Positions 53,249 to 64,000 of a stretch of 64,000 bases of DNA are shown here, piece after piece. The position numbers were made by a program, and so were the translations under genes. The notes beneath the pieces are model-generated. The model was not told where the DNA came from. It saw only the letters and a program-made list of their open reading frames with translations, and searched no databases. The first letter of the stretch is position 1; each line of letters begins with the position of its first letter. Source of the DNA: Bolinopsis microptera. Taxonomy: Eukaryota; Ctenophora; Tentaculata; Lobata; Bolinopsidae. The stretch lies in the NCBI RefSeq assembly GCF_026151205.1, contig NC_087072.1, positions 193,501-257,500 on the forward strand. The letters run 5' to 3'.

Positions 53249-55231
53249 ATGATGGAAACCCCCACTGACACTCAAGAAAAGTGTGAGAAACCTCAACCTG
53301 TTGCAGACCAGACTTCATCCACTACGGTTCCCCATCAGGATACACCCACCACTTCCTCAGCTTCAGTCATTGAAAATATTGACGAAATGCTTAGAGATGT
53401 CGATAAACTAATTCATTCAGAAAATCAGGACTCAGAAGAAGACAAAAATGTCAGCAGTCTCCTTAGTTTCTTCTCAAATAGATCTGCTCCCCTCGACACC
53501 TATCTGTTAACCCACGCACAGAACCTACGCTCAGAGGTAGACTTAATCAAGATTAACATTTGCAGTATCCTGAAACTTGAAGTAAACAAGTTTGCGATCA
53601 TTACACCAGCCATGATCAAGAGTTGTTCATCCCTGAACAAACTAACTTTAGCAGAAGGTCTCCTATCCCTGCTAGGTCTTGCTGAAAGTGTTTGTGCTGT
53701 AGTAAGTGGACAGAGATGTGAAAACGAAGTCAAGTCCTCTTCCTACTTGTCAGCTCCCTGCAGCTTGAGCATGCCAATGGTTCACACTACCTCGGATGGT
53801 AGCTCTCTACAAGATTCTCTAGAAGCCATTCAGAAGTCCATCAAGAACCTTAAAGACAACGATAGCCATCTCAGAACTCTCGACTCCATCAACAGCAAGC
53901 TTGCTGAGCTCAAACTTGACATAAACTGTTTTAAAAACAGTAGGTCATCAAATGTTTCCACCCCTGATCTGCCCATGCCTCCTTTTAATATAGGGTCACC
54001 CGCACCATGTGAAATGGACCAAGAACAGCTTCTCCTAGATGCACAGAAGCATGCAAGTGTAGACGACCCTAAGTCCAAGCACATTCTGTCGTATGTCCCA
54101 GAATTTGTAGATGAAAAATTGAACTCTGAGCTTTCAGTTTTCTTAGACCAACAGAAGGAAGCCTTTGATAGTAACTCCGAAAATGGACATGGGGTTGTGA
54201 GCTTTGGCGAACCTTATCAGTACCCGGGGGCTAAAGCTGAAAAACCGACATCAACAGAATTTCCTGAGGTTCTTAATAAGCTTGTCTCCAAGATAAAGGA
54301 AGAATGTCCTAGTTCAACAATCAATCAGTGCTTGATAAATCGGTACACTGATGGGAACAGCTTTCTTCCTAAGCACTCTGATAACGAGCAATCACTGGTC
54401 CATGATAGTTCCATATTTACAGTATCCTTAGGTGGTGATTGCTCTGTAAAATTCACAAAAAAGGACCAGCTTGAAGGAGAGGTTGTAGAGACAATAGAGG
54501 GACGTAGTCTCTATGTCATGAGCAAACAGTCCCAGTTTCTTTGGGACCACCGAATTGATAAAAGCACAGAAAAGAGGGACTTAAGATACAGTATTACCTT
54601 CCGCTACGTAAGCAGGAGCATCAATGCGACCTTGATTGTCGGTGATTCAAACACCCGGTTCCTCAAATTTGGGGCTGGAAAAGGAACATTTGGACACAAG
54701 CTGCCTGGGAAAAGAATCGAATGTTTCACAATAGATCAGTTAGACCCTGTTCTTTGTGTTGGATACAAGAACGTTGTAGTACACTGTGGTATAAATAATA
54801 TCAAGAGGGGAGGGGGTGATGTTAAACATTGGGCTAATGAGCTGACGAAGAAGCTCAAGAATATTTGTGATATGTGTCCATATTCTAAAGTTATTGTCTC
54901 ACCCATCCTTCCAACTAGGTCCTCCTGGCTGAATGACAGAGCCATGGAGTTTAATAGTTTATTATTTGGGTACTGTAATACTAATACTAGAATAGGCACT
55001 TTAGATTTTGATAATTTTGTTGATGAGGAGGGTCTACTGGACAAGCAGTTTTGTAGATACAAGAAGCCGGATGACCCAATCCACCTGGGGTCAAGCGGTA
55101 TCTTTAAACTCTCCCGGGCAATTGCACATAAGATCCTAGGTAGCCCCGTTGATGGGAGGTTGTTCAGTGATGTTACCAAGGCCCAAAAAAGATTTTCCCC
55201 ACGTTCTCGTAGATCCGTAGTTATGTCATGA
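53249..55231 (+). CDS. LINE ORF1: AlkB-like dioxygenase domain fused to SGNH esterase domain (660 aa)
   Basis: The start is the ATG at 53249, the first in a frame that is open further upstream. Residues 1-300 are acidic and Ser-rich with a likely helical stretch. Residues about 310-452 fit an AlkB-type Fe(II)/2-oxoglutarate dioxygenase: NRYTDGNSFLPKHSDNE gives the HxD, FLWDHRI the second His, and RYSITFR the RxxxxxR signature. Residues about 460-640 are SGNH hydrolase-like: LIVGDSNTR (Ser), HCGINNIKRGGG (Asn block) and DDPIHLGSSG (Asp-His), so the full triad is kept. AlkB enzymes remove alkyl groups from nucleic acids; a role on the element's RNA or cDNA is my inference. ORF2 starts inside the stop codon. 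Confidence 0.88.
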   Translation: MMETPTDTQEKCEKPQPVADQTSSTTVPHQDTPTTSSASVIENIDEMLRDVDKLIHSENQDSEEDKNVSSLLSFFSNRSAPLDTYLLTHAQNLRSEVDLIKINICSILKLEVNKFAIITPAMIKSCSSLNKLTLAEGLLSLLGLAESVCAVVSGQRCENEVKSSSYLSAPCSLSMPMVHTTSDGSSLQDSLEAIQKSIKNLKDNDSHLRTLDSINSKLAELKLDINCFKNSRSSNVSTPDLPMPPFNIGSPAPCEMDQEQLLLDAQKHASVDDPKSKHILSYVPEFVDEKLNSELSVFLDQQKEAFDSNSENGHGVVSFGEPYQYPGAKAEKPTSTEFPEVLNKLVSKIKEECPSSTINQCLINRYTDGNSFLPKHSDNEQSLVHDSSIFTVSLGGDCSVKFTKKDQLEGEVVETIEGRSLYVMSKQSQFLWDHRIDKSTEKRDLRYSITFRYVSRSINATLIVGDSNTRFLKFGAGKGTFGHKLPGKRIECFTIDQLDPVLCVGYKNVVVHCGINNIKRGGGDVKHWANELTKKLKNICDMCPYSKVIVSPILPTRSSWLNDRAMEFNSLLFGYCNTNTRIGTLDFDNFVDEEGLLDKQFCRYKKPDDPIHLGSSGIFKLSRAIAHKILGSPVDGRLFSDVTKAQKRFSPRSRRSVVMS

Positions 55232-58200
55232 TAGCCAAACTAATATGCGAAATTTGCTGCTGCTGCAATAGACCTGTGCGTGCTGGACATCCATTCATAA
55301 CTTGTCAGATGTGTGACAAGATAATGCACAAAAAATGCAAAACTGATGATAACATAGTCAAATTTCGAGATGCAACATACTGCAAAATATGCACTGATGC
55401 CAATGATATCGTTCGGTATAACCCTTTCTACCAAGCTCCCCACTTTGCAAACAATGGCCTCATTGATGATGAGCCAGTTAATTATATTGAATCTATCTAC
55501 AATAGCTCAAAGATTCTTGAAAATTGCAAAACATTCTCAATAACAGAGTTGAATGCCACCATCCTACCTAAAAATTCAGCTAAATATTTGTCCAAATTAT
55601 TTCTAAATATTGATGGAAATGCATCAAACTTCGACAACTTTGCAGTTGAATTGTCTAGTATCGACCACAAATTCTCTGTTATCGGCCTTGCAGAAACAAA
55701 CACTAATCCCGAAAATGGAACTCTGTATCAGCTTAACGGATACTCCTCCTGTTACCAATCACGCTACTTTTGCCAAGAGAAAAACCAGTTCAAGGGTAAA
55801 GGGTCAGGAGTGTGTCTTTACCTACACGATTCCCTTAACTTTAACAAAATCACTGACTTATCTCTCTGTAATGAACACATAGAATCACTGTTTGTATCTA
55901 TCACTAGCTTGCAAGATCCAACTGTCGTAGGGGTTATATACCGTCCCCCAAACGCATCACTTGAGATGTTCAACAAAGCGTATGAATGTATTCTCTCAAA
56001 ACTGAATGGCAAAAAAGTATATATTCTTGGTGATTTCAATGTTAACATTTTGAACGACCCATCTCCATCAGAGGACAAATTCCAAGAAATAATATTCAAC
56101 AACGGCTTCATACCAACCATATCAGTACCAACTCACCAAATGCCTGGCTGTTCCAGGACCTGTATTGACAATATCCATACCAATGTCGTAGATCAATCCC
56201 TTATTTCTGGTGTGATATCTGACAAGATCTCCCACCATCACCCTATATTCACTCTTATTGAACTTTCCCCTGACTCTGTGCCAACACCTGATTCATCAGA
56301 CAAAATTACTATACACTACGACTATAGTAATGCTAACTTAGAGAAGCTCTGTCTTGAAATAGAAAACGATATAGATAGGTTCCACCACAGCTGTAACACA
56401 TTTGACTCTTTCGTGCAGTTATTTCAAGAAAAGATAGATTTGTCTTGCAAACTTCTAACTCCTAGAACCACTAAACGTAACAGCATAACCAACCCTTGGA
56501 TCACCCAGGGCCTCATTAACTCCATCGACAAGAAAGCTAGGTTGTATTTCGAATGGAAGAAGACTTGTACATTAAAACTACCTGATGGGGATCCAAACAA
56601 GCACATCTACTACAAGGAATTCGACAAGTTTCTCAAGAGCTCAATAAAGATGGCAAAGGCCATGTGCTATACTCAAAAATTCGAGAAGTACAGCATGAAC
56701 TCAAAAAAGACTTGGGAAATTATAAATGAACTCCGTGGCAAAAATTTGTCTAGATGTAAGGACGATTTTGTCATAGATGGCCAGAGAGTTACTTGCAGAC
56801 GAATAATTGCTAACAAATTCTGTGAATATTTTACATCTCTTGCAAGTAATCTCAATAAAAATGTACTGTCAAACAATAGTATTTCTCTGGAACCAGTAGA
56901 ATCATTTGCTCAGTTTATGTCTAATTCGGTATCTGACTCCATATACCTGGAAGAAACTAATGAAGAAGAAATTATAGAGGTGATCCGAGACTTTCAAAAT
57001 GGTAAGGCGAGTGACATACCTATAGTTGTTGTAAAAAAACCGGCCAAGCTCATTGCTGGTACCTTGGCTAGGCTTTACAACACATGTATACAAAGTGGTA
57101 CATTCCCAAGTATTTTTAAAACTGGTAAAGTTATTCCTATTTACAAGAAAGACAATAAAGAATGCATTGAAAATTATCGGCCTGTATCAATATTACCTTT
57201 ATTTGGAAAGATCTTCGAGAAGGTCATTTATAAACGCCTCTATAATTTCTTCACATCTAAAGGTGTACTAACAGACTCACAGTTTGGATTTAGAAAAGGC
57301 CATTCTACCACCCATGCTCTACACAAATCTATAGACTCCGTTACTAAGTCTCTGGCAAGCAATAAACATGTCCTAGGGATATTCATTGACTTGAGCAAAG
57401 CCTTCGACACCCTTGATCACGATATTCTTTTATGCAAATTAAATTCCTACGGTATTAGGGGCACAGCACTTACCTTACTAAAAAGCTATTTGACTAACAG
57501 AAAGCAGTATGTTATGTATAACGATGTACCATCAGAAACAATGGACGTGAAATTTGGAGTACCGCAAGGGTCAATTCTAGGGCCGTTACTCTTCCTATTG
57601 TATATGAACGATATAGTAAACTGCTTTTCAGACAGTGAGGTGAAATTTGTACTTTATGCTGATGACACTAATATCTTCATATCAGGACCATCTAGAGAAG
57701 CAACATACAAAAAAGCCAACTTAGTACTTAAACATGTCTCGATTTACATGAAATGTAATCTACTTCATATCAACATGTCCAAATGCTGCTACATACATTT
57801 TAAACCTGCCTCTGAATATGATGACACCTGTGCACGGACCAGACCATTTGCTATCCTGCTAGATGAATCTAGATCAATATTCATCAATGGTAAGGTTATT
57901 ACTAAAGTCAAGGATACCAAATTCTTAGGTGTTGTTATAGATAGTAAGCTAAACTGGATTGCCCACATGCACTACATCCGTAAAAAACTGAGATCTATGA
58001 CTGGTGCAATCTGCAGAATTCGGCACTCGATACCTTCTGAACTATATTTGAAAATATATAATGCTCTTTTTGAATCACATCTCAGTTATGGTATAAGTGT
58101 TTGGGGTGTTGTCCTCAAAGAACGGTCCAATGATAGTCTTTTCATCACACAGAAGCACTGTATAAGGATCCTTTTTGGCGACCTTGACTCATATTTAGAT

Positions 58201-58632
58201 AAACAATCAACATGTGCACGTACTAGACCATACGGTATGCAAAAACTAGACCATAAACACTTTGAAAAGGAGCATACAAAACCCATTTTTAATAGATTAA
58301 AAATTCTTACGGCTCAAAACTTGTACAAATATCACTGTATTTTAGAATTCTCTAAGATTATCAAGTACCACTGCCCATACTCCCTTTATGAGGCTATCAA
58401 CATTTCAAACCGTGCAACGAGTCTAATGGTTATTCTCCTAAATAAATCAAACACCTTTTTGTTTAATGCAGCCAAGCTTTGGAACGCTGTTCATAGAAAA
58501 ATTTTAACTTCAAGCAATTGCTTAGAAACGTCCATTAGCTTGATAAAACTGAGAACCAAAGCTCTATTAATACAAGCACAGGCAGCTGACTTAAAAGATA
58601 CTTGGACTCCAAACAATTTCAAATTGCAGTAA
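55228..58632 (+). CDS. LINE ORF2: zinc finger, endonuclease and reverse transcriptase (1134 aa)
   Basis: ATG at 55228 overlaps the ORF1 stop (ATGA). Residues 8-57 form a PHD/RING-like cysteine finger (CEICCCCNRP, CQMCDKIMHKKC, YCKIC). Residues about 110-345 are the apurinic-like endonuclease, with GLAETNT, GVIYRPPNAS, ILGDFNVNI and SDKISHHHP. Residues about 560-870 are the polymerase: YRPVSILPLFGKIFEKVI, QFGFRKGHSTTHAL, GIFIDLSKAFDTLDH, FGVPQGSILGPLLFLLYMND and LYADDTNIF. The C-terminal domain is complete and no stop interrupts it, so this copy could be active. Together with the ORF1 esterase it points to the CR1/L2 group. It shares a family with the broken copy at 15292-17280. Confidence 0.95.
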   Translation: MIAKLICEICCCCNRPVRAGHPFITCQMCDKIMHKKCKTDDNIVKFRDATYCKICTDANDIVRYNPFYQAPHFANNGLIDDEPVNYIESIYNSSKILENCKTFSITELNATILPKNSAKYLSKLFLNIDGNASNFDNFAVELSSIDHKFSVIGLAETNTNPENGTLYQLNGYSSCYQSRYFCQEKNQFKGKGSGVCLYLHDSLNFNKITDLSLCNEHIESLFVSITSLQDPTVVGVIYRPPNASLEMFNKAYECILSKLNGKKVYILGDFNVNILNDPSPSEDKFQEIIFNNGFIPTISVPTHQMPGCSRTCIDNIHTNVVDQSLISGVISDKISHHHPIFTLIELSPDSVPTPDSSDKITIHYDYSNANLEKLCLEIENDIDRFHHSCNTFDSFVQLFQEKIDLSCKLLTPRTTKRNSITNPWITQGLINSIDKKARLYFEWKKTCTLKLPDGDPNKHIYYKEFDKFLKSSIKMAKAMCYTQKFEKYSMNSKKTWEIINELRGKNLSRCKDDFVIDGQRVTCRRIIANKFCEYFTSLASNLNKNVLSNNSISLEPVESFAQFMSNSVSDSIYLEETNEEEIIEVIRDFQNGKASDIPIVVVKKPAKLIAGTLARLYNTCIQSGTFPSIFKTGKVIPIYKKDNKECIENYRPVSILPLFGKIFEKVIYKRLYNFFTSKGVLTDSQFGFRKGHSTTHALHKSIDSVTKSLASNKHVLGIFIDLSKAFDTLDHDILLCKLNSYGIRGTALTLLKSYLTNRKQYVMYNDVPSETMDVKFGVPQGSILGPLLFLLYMNDIVNCFSDSEVKFVLYADDTNIFISGPSREATYKKANLVLKHVSIYMKCNLLHINMSKCCYIHFKPASEYDDTCARTRPFAILLDESRSIFINGKVITKVKDTKFLGVVIDSKLNWIAHMHYIRKKLRSMTGAICRIRHSIPSELYLKIYNALFESHLSYGISVWGVVLKERSNDSLFITQKHCIRILFGDLDSYLDKQSTCARTRPYGMQKLDHKHFEKEHTKPIFNRLKILTAQNLYKYHCILEFSKIIKYHCPYSLYEAINISNRATSLMVILLNKSNTFLFNAAKLWNAVHRKILTSSNCLETSISLIKLRTKALLIQAQAADLKDTWTPNNFKLQ

Positions 58633-58890
58633 TCAAATCTAATTGCAGCCAGCGGCACACACTTACTATTACTATCATGATTGTACTATAGACAGAAAAT
58701 CTTTCAAATCGATTTTGGGCGCTTTTTAACCATTTGTTGTAATGTTTTTAGATAAGTTAAACATCTAAATTTATAAAAATTTTTATCGGAATGAATTAAT
58801 TGATATTTAATAATTTATTCGGTAGGTTTATCTGATATTGATATTGATTATATTGATATTGATTATATTGATATTGTTATTATTGAACGA
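58633..58890 (+). other. LINE 3' untranslated region with TGATAT-type tail
   Basis: AT-rich sequence after ORF2 that ends in tandem TATTGATATTGATTA units (58838-58886), a plausible microsatellite tail of a CR1-like LINE. Confidence 0.55.
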
Positions 58891-58931
58891 AGCTAACTCT
58901 AGACATAGTTAATACTACTTCTTTTAAGAAA

Positions 58932-59115
58932 GGGACTTGGAGTATAAACGACCAAGTTTGCATAAATTTCTATCCAACCAAGAACTCAGGAGGCAAAGGT
59001 GGGTGCGTAAACTTTTGGTCTGCACTCTCCGATCCTGTATCACCCTGGATTCTTCTCGACGTATCTTTGTAAAAGTTATATACCTTCTAGTCAATCTCTT
59101 GCTACTCCAAGTCCC
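58932..59115. mobile_element. Possible 184-bp MITE with 13-bp inverted ends
   Basis: GGGACTTGGAGTA at 58932-58944 is perfectly inverted at 59103-59115. The interior has no gene. AAGA occurs just outside both ends, too short to prove a target duplication. Confidence 0.5.
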
Positions 59116-61110
<1,995 letters not shown>

Positions 61111-63050
61111 ACTGAAACTAAATGTGAACCGCGTCCGGGAACCTACGCACGGTAGTCCGGGAGACTTAGTAGATCTAGCTCATCACAATGAATATTAGAA
61201 TTTTTACAAATTTTACTTTATTTGATACCTCAACTACAAAATTGTTTGTAAAATTTGATATCATCATTTATTAAGCAATTTCATCATTTTTTGGAGATCT
61301 TGTCGAAGCAATGGTACTTTTACCCACAAGCTTATTGTTGTCGGCATATTTATGGATAACATCACATTTATACAGTATTTTGTGCCACGAAATGTGATTT
61401 GTTTACAGTTCTTAACTTTATTCTGGTATGTACAGATAACTGGGCGAGTATAAGATATCATTATATATATCTGGTTGTATCTGGATTCTCGGTTTTATGG
61501 TGGACCTTCTTAGATTCTGCAGATTATAAAGGACTTTTCTGAAATGTGCAAATTGTAATTCTACAAAATATCATAATATGAACTTCAATTTTCAAATATA
61601 TGCTGCTATTTAAACCTTCAGTTAAAAATGATATGTTGGGAACCATTTTGGCCAGGGGTCAATAACAAACCCAATGTCTCTCTAAACCGGTAAAACGGTG
61701 CAACAGCCACGAACATTAGCCTAGTAATGATTTCCGCTCAAAATAGCCATTCATAGTTTATCAATTTGTTAGACAAAAGCGAAATTGGCAAGCCAAGAGT
61801 AAATCGCGGTATAATATAATGATTTATTTAATATTATAATGTTGAATTTCGAGGTCTATTGGTGATATATAACATACAGTATTAAATTTAAATATATAAT
61901 AGAGTTTTCGGTGTAGCTTAGTTGCTTTGAATGCATTATTAATATAACTGAGACGTCTATGAAAAACAGTAGCTTAGTAAGTTTTGAAATTTTTGTTAGA
62001 TCTTTTGCATGATGTGTTTGTAAGTGTGGACTATTGAATTTGTGCGGTTACCTTGGTAACAATGTTTAACGGTGGACCATATCTTTTTGAGAGGCTAATT
62101 TATAATATCTACAGTGATCTGCCAAAATCTTTTGTTTGAAAGCGAGGTTCGCTTCACACACACCTTTAACGTGTTACTCAATGTTTATATCATATTCTTT
62201 TGCTTTAATAATAATACTTTATTAAGTGTTTGTACATTTTACAAGGTTATGAAAGCTATCCTTATACTATATTCTAAGAGTCTACTAGCAAAGAAATTTA
62301 TTAGAAATTATAAAGAGTTAAAATTTAACTGTCCTTTCTTAAGAATGGAGAATGTGACAAGTAGAGCCTGGCAGGGTGCCAATTACTTTAATTGGTCACT
62401 TTGAAACACTGGACTACTCCAAATTATTTAATTGATCGAAGAAACGCTAAAAATAGTGTGCAAGTTTTGACTTTGGACAGGAAAATATATTGTGATCATA
62501 AGATGAAGGTTTGTTTGAATTTAAAGTTTAAGATTTCATCAGCCTATTTATAAGAATTTATCAACTGTCACTTAATCGCTAATAATACGGTTCTTATTAA
62601 GAGAGATTATGGTTTTTAAAAGAAAAGCAAGTACTACAAGGGTTATTATATAGTCTCATTAGAATCACAAATTTGTAATTTGCTTGATGATAGCATTAAT
62701 TAAAATTCCACTGTAGTTTAATTATATATAACCATGTTTTTGAATTTAAGATTCCTTTAGAAAAATTCGGATTTTATTCTCTTCAGACCCAAAAAAAACA
62801 TTAAACGATTGACTGGGGATATGAAATATTTTAAACAGTAGCTATATTAGTAAGATCAAAGTTTAAAAAAAACCACACACCACACTAATAATATTGAAGC
62901 ATATAATTTATATCAACATACCTTGAAAATGGAACTAGAAGTTTACAGCGGTCATGGCGTGGTAATCATAGTTGTGACGAAGTATCCCAAATTAACCGAA
63001 CAGTAGAACAGTTACACAATCCACATTTTCCAACCCTCGCATAACACGTG
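61111..63050. other. Rac 3' region and AT-rich non-coding DNA
   Basis: No second gene was found. The open frame at 62114-62404 shows no recognisable domain. Confidence 0.55.
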
Positions 63051-63094
63051 CATTGACGGTTTTAATTGAAATCTTTCAAATGGCTCATTACAAT

Positions 63095-63172
63095 TGCACG
63101 TGCGCCTTTACACATTACGATTGCACGTGCGCCTTTACAATTGCACGTGCGCCTTTACACATTTACACGTGT
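63095..63172 (+). repeat. ATTGCACGTGCGCCTTTACA short tandem repeat (3 units)
   Basis: Three units of 20-29 bp, each with the palindromic E-box-like core GCACGTGC. Confidence 0.8.
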
Positions 63173-63274
63173 ATTTGCGATGGTATTTATAAAGACACGC
63201 ACAAGTGCGAGCATTGCAATTACCTGCTGTCTAATAGTAATGATACTGTAAATGTTTGGAGAAGGAAAATGCCA

Positions 63275-63374
63275 NNNNNNNNNNNNNNNNNNNNNNNNNN
63301 NNNNNNNNNNNNNNNNNNNNNNNNNNNNNNNNNNNNNNNNNNNNNNNNNNNNNNNNNNNNNNNNNNNNNNNNNN
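63275..63374. other. Assembly gap of 100 N
   Basis: A run of exactly 100 N, the usual placeholder for a scaffold join of unknown length. Confidence 0.99.
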
Positions 63375-63475
63375 TTAGTCTAATTCTCGTTAGGGTTAGG
63401 TTTTCAGCATATGTTTTTGTTAAGGATTGGGTTAGGGTTTGGGTTGGGATCACATTAGAGGGTTAGGGTTTCGAA
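63375..63475 (+). repeat. Degenerate TTAGGG (telomere-like) repeats
   Basis: TTAGGGTTAGG and several GGGTTAGGGTTT-type units occur with interruptions directly next to the assembly gap. TTAGGG is the usual animal telomere unit. Confidence 0.7.
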
Positions 63476-64000
63476 AAGTCGTTCAGAACCAGCTAGAGAA
63501 TGGGTTAAAAAAGTCACGTGACAGTCGAGTGTAGAGTGATTAATCATTATCTTATGTTTAACATAAATGTTTAATTAATTTCATCATTATTCTTATCACA
63601 GTTGGATAATTATTAACAACTTTCAATATCCGACTATTATATTTTATTAAATTAAACAGTTGTTATAAATATAATTTTTTGTTACATAAATTTTTTCACA
63701 AAATAATACATACATTATGTTTAAACCAAAATTATCTTAATTAATTAATTTTGTTTTGGGTACAACCAAGTGTGATATTTATATTCATTACAAAATAATT
63801 TGTATATGAATAGGTATGAGGTATGGGCAAGAAACTGTCACGGAAAATATGTGATTCATGTTTATTACGTTATGTAAGAAATTGATTCGGGTTGCACTCT
63901 ATATAATTGGATTCACATGGTAGCTGTAGTCGGGATGTTTAACCTTTATCATGATTTCAAGCAGTCCTGCCAGGAGGTTGGTACCTGTACCCTCTCATAT
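63476..64000. other. AT-rich non-coding DNA
   Basis: No gene or repeat could be supported up to the window end. Confidence 0.5.

Overview
This is animal nuclear DNA: AT-rich, with spliced protein genes that have GT-AG introns and a dense load of transposable elements. The host genes are a PSTAIRE-type cyclin-dependent kinase, a Rac GTPase, a rhodopsin-like GPCR, the 3' exon of a WD40-like protein, a secreted lectin-like protein and the first exon of a second kinase. The retroelement mix (Penelope-like with GIY-YIG, CR1-like LINEs with an esterase ORF1, an RLE-type LINE, tRNA-derived SINEs) suits a non-bilaterian animal such as a cnidarian, but the species cannot be fixed from this window.

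Layout. 0-7 kb: minus-strand CR1-like LINE (ORF1 plus the start of ORF2) next to an intact Penelope-like element. 7-12 kb: LINE 3' end and an intronless GPCR. 12-18.4 kb: dispersed GC-rich repeats, a small MITE nested in an older repeat, and three LINE fragments. 18.8-24.4 kb: WD40-like last exon followed within about 230 bp by a seven-exon CDK gene. 25.6-31.7 kb: a 5.1-kb non-autonomous DNA transposon holding about thirteen 330-bp units in two opposed arrays. 32.1-40 kb: a second copy of the small MITE, then a signal-peptide gene whose introns hold a foldback MITE, a 40-copy 45-bp array and a LINE with a 9-bp target-site duplication. 40-52.8 kb: repeat-rich, with a kinase first exon, a SINE, CR1-like 3' ends and an RLE-type LINE with a 14-bp target-site duplication. 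53.2-58.7 kb: an intact two-ORF LINE whose ORF1 joins an AlkB-like dioxygenase domain to an SGNH esterase domain. 60-61.1 kb: a four-exon Rac gene. 63.3 kb: a 100-bp assembly gap next to telomere-like sequence.

Two observations stand out. First, in two separate genes (CDK and the lectin-like gene) tandem repeats straddle exon-intron junctions, so that splice donors or acceptors are copied 2 to about 40 times. Second, the 53-kb LINE has an AlkB-SGNH ORF1 that overlaps ORF2 by ATGA. All functional assignments come from reading motifs; no database search was possible.
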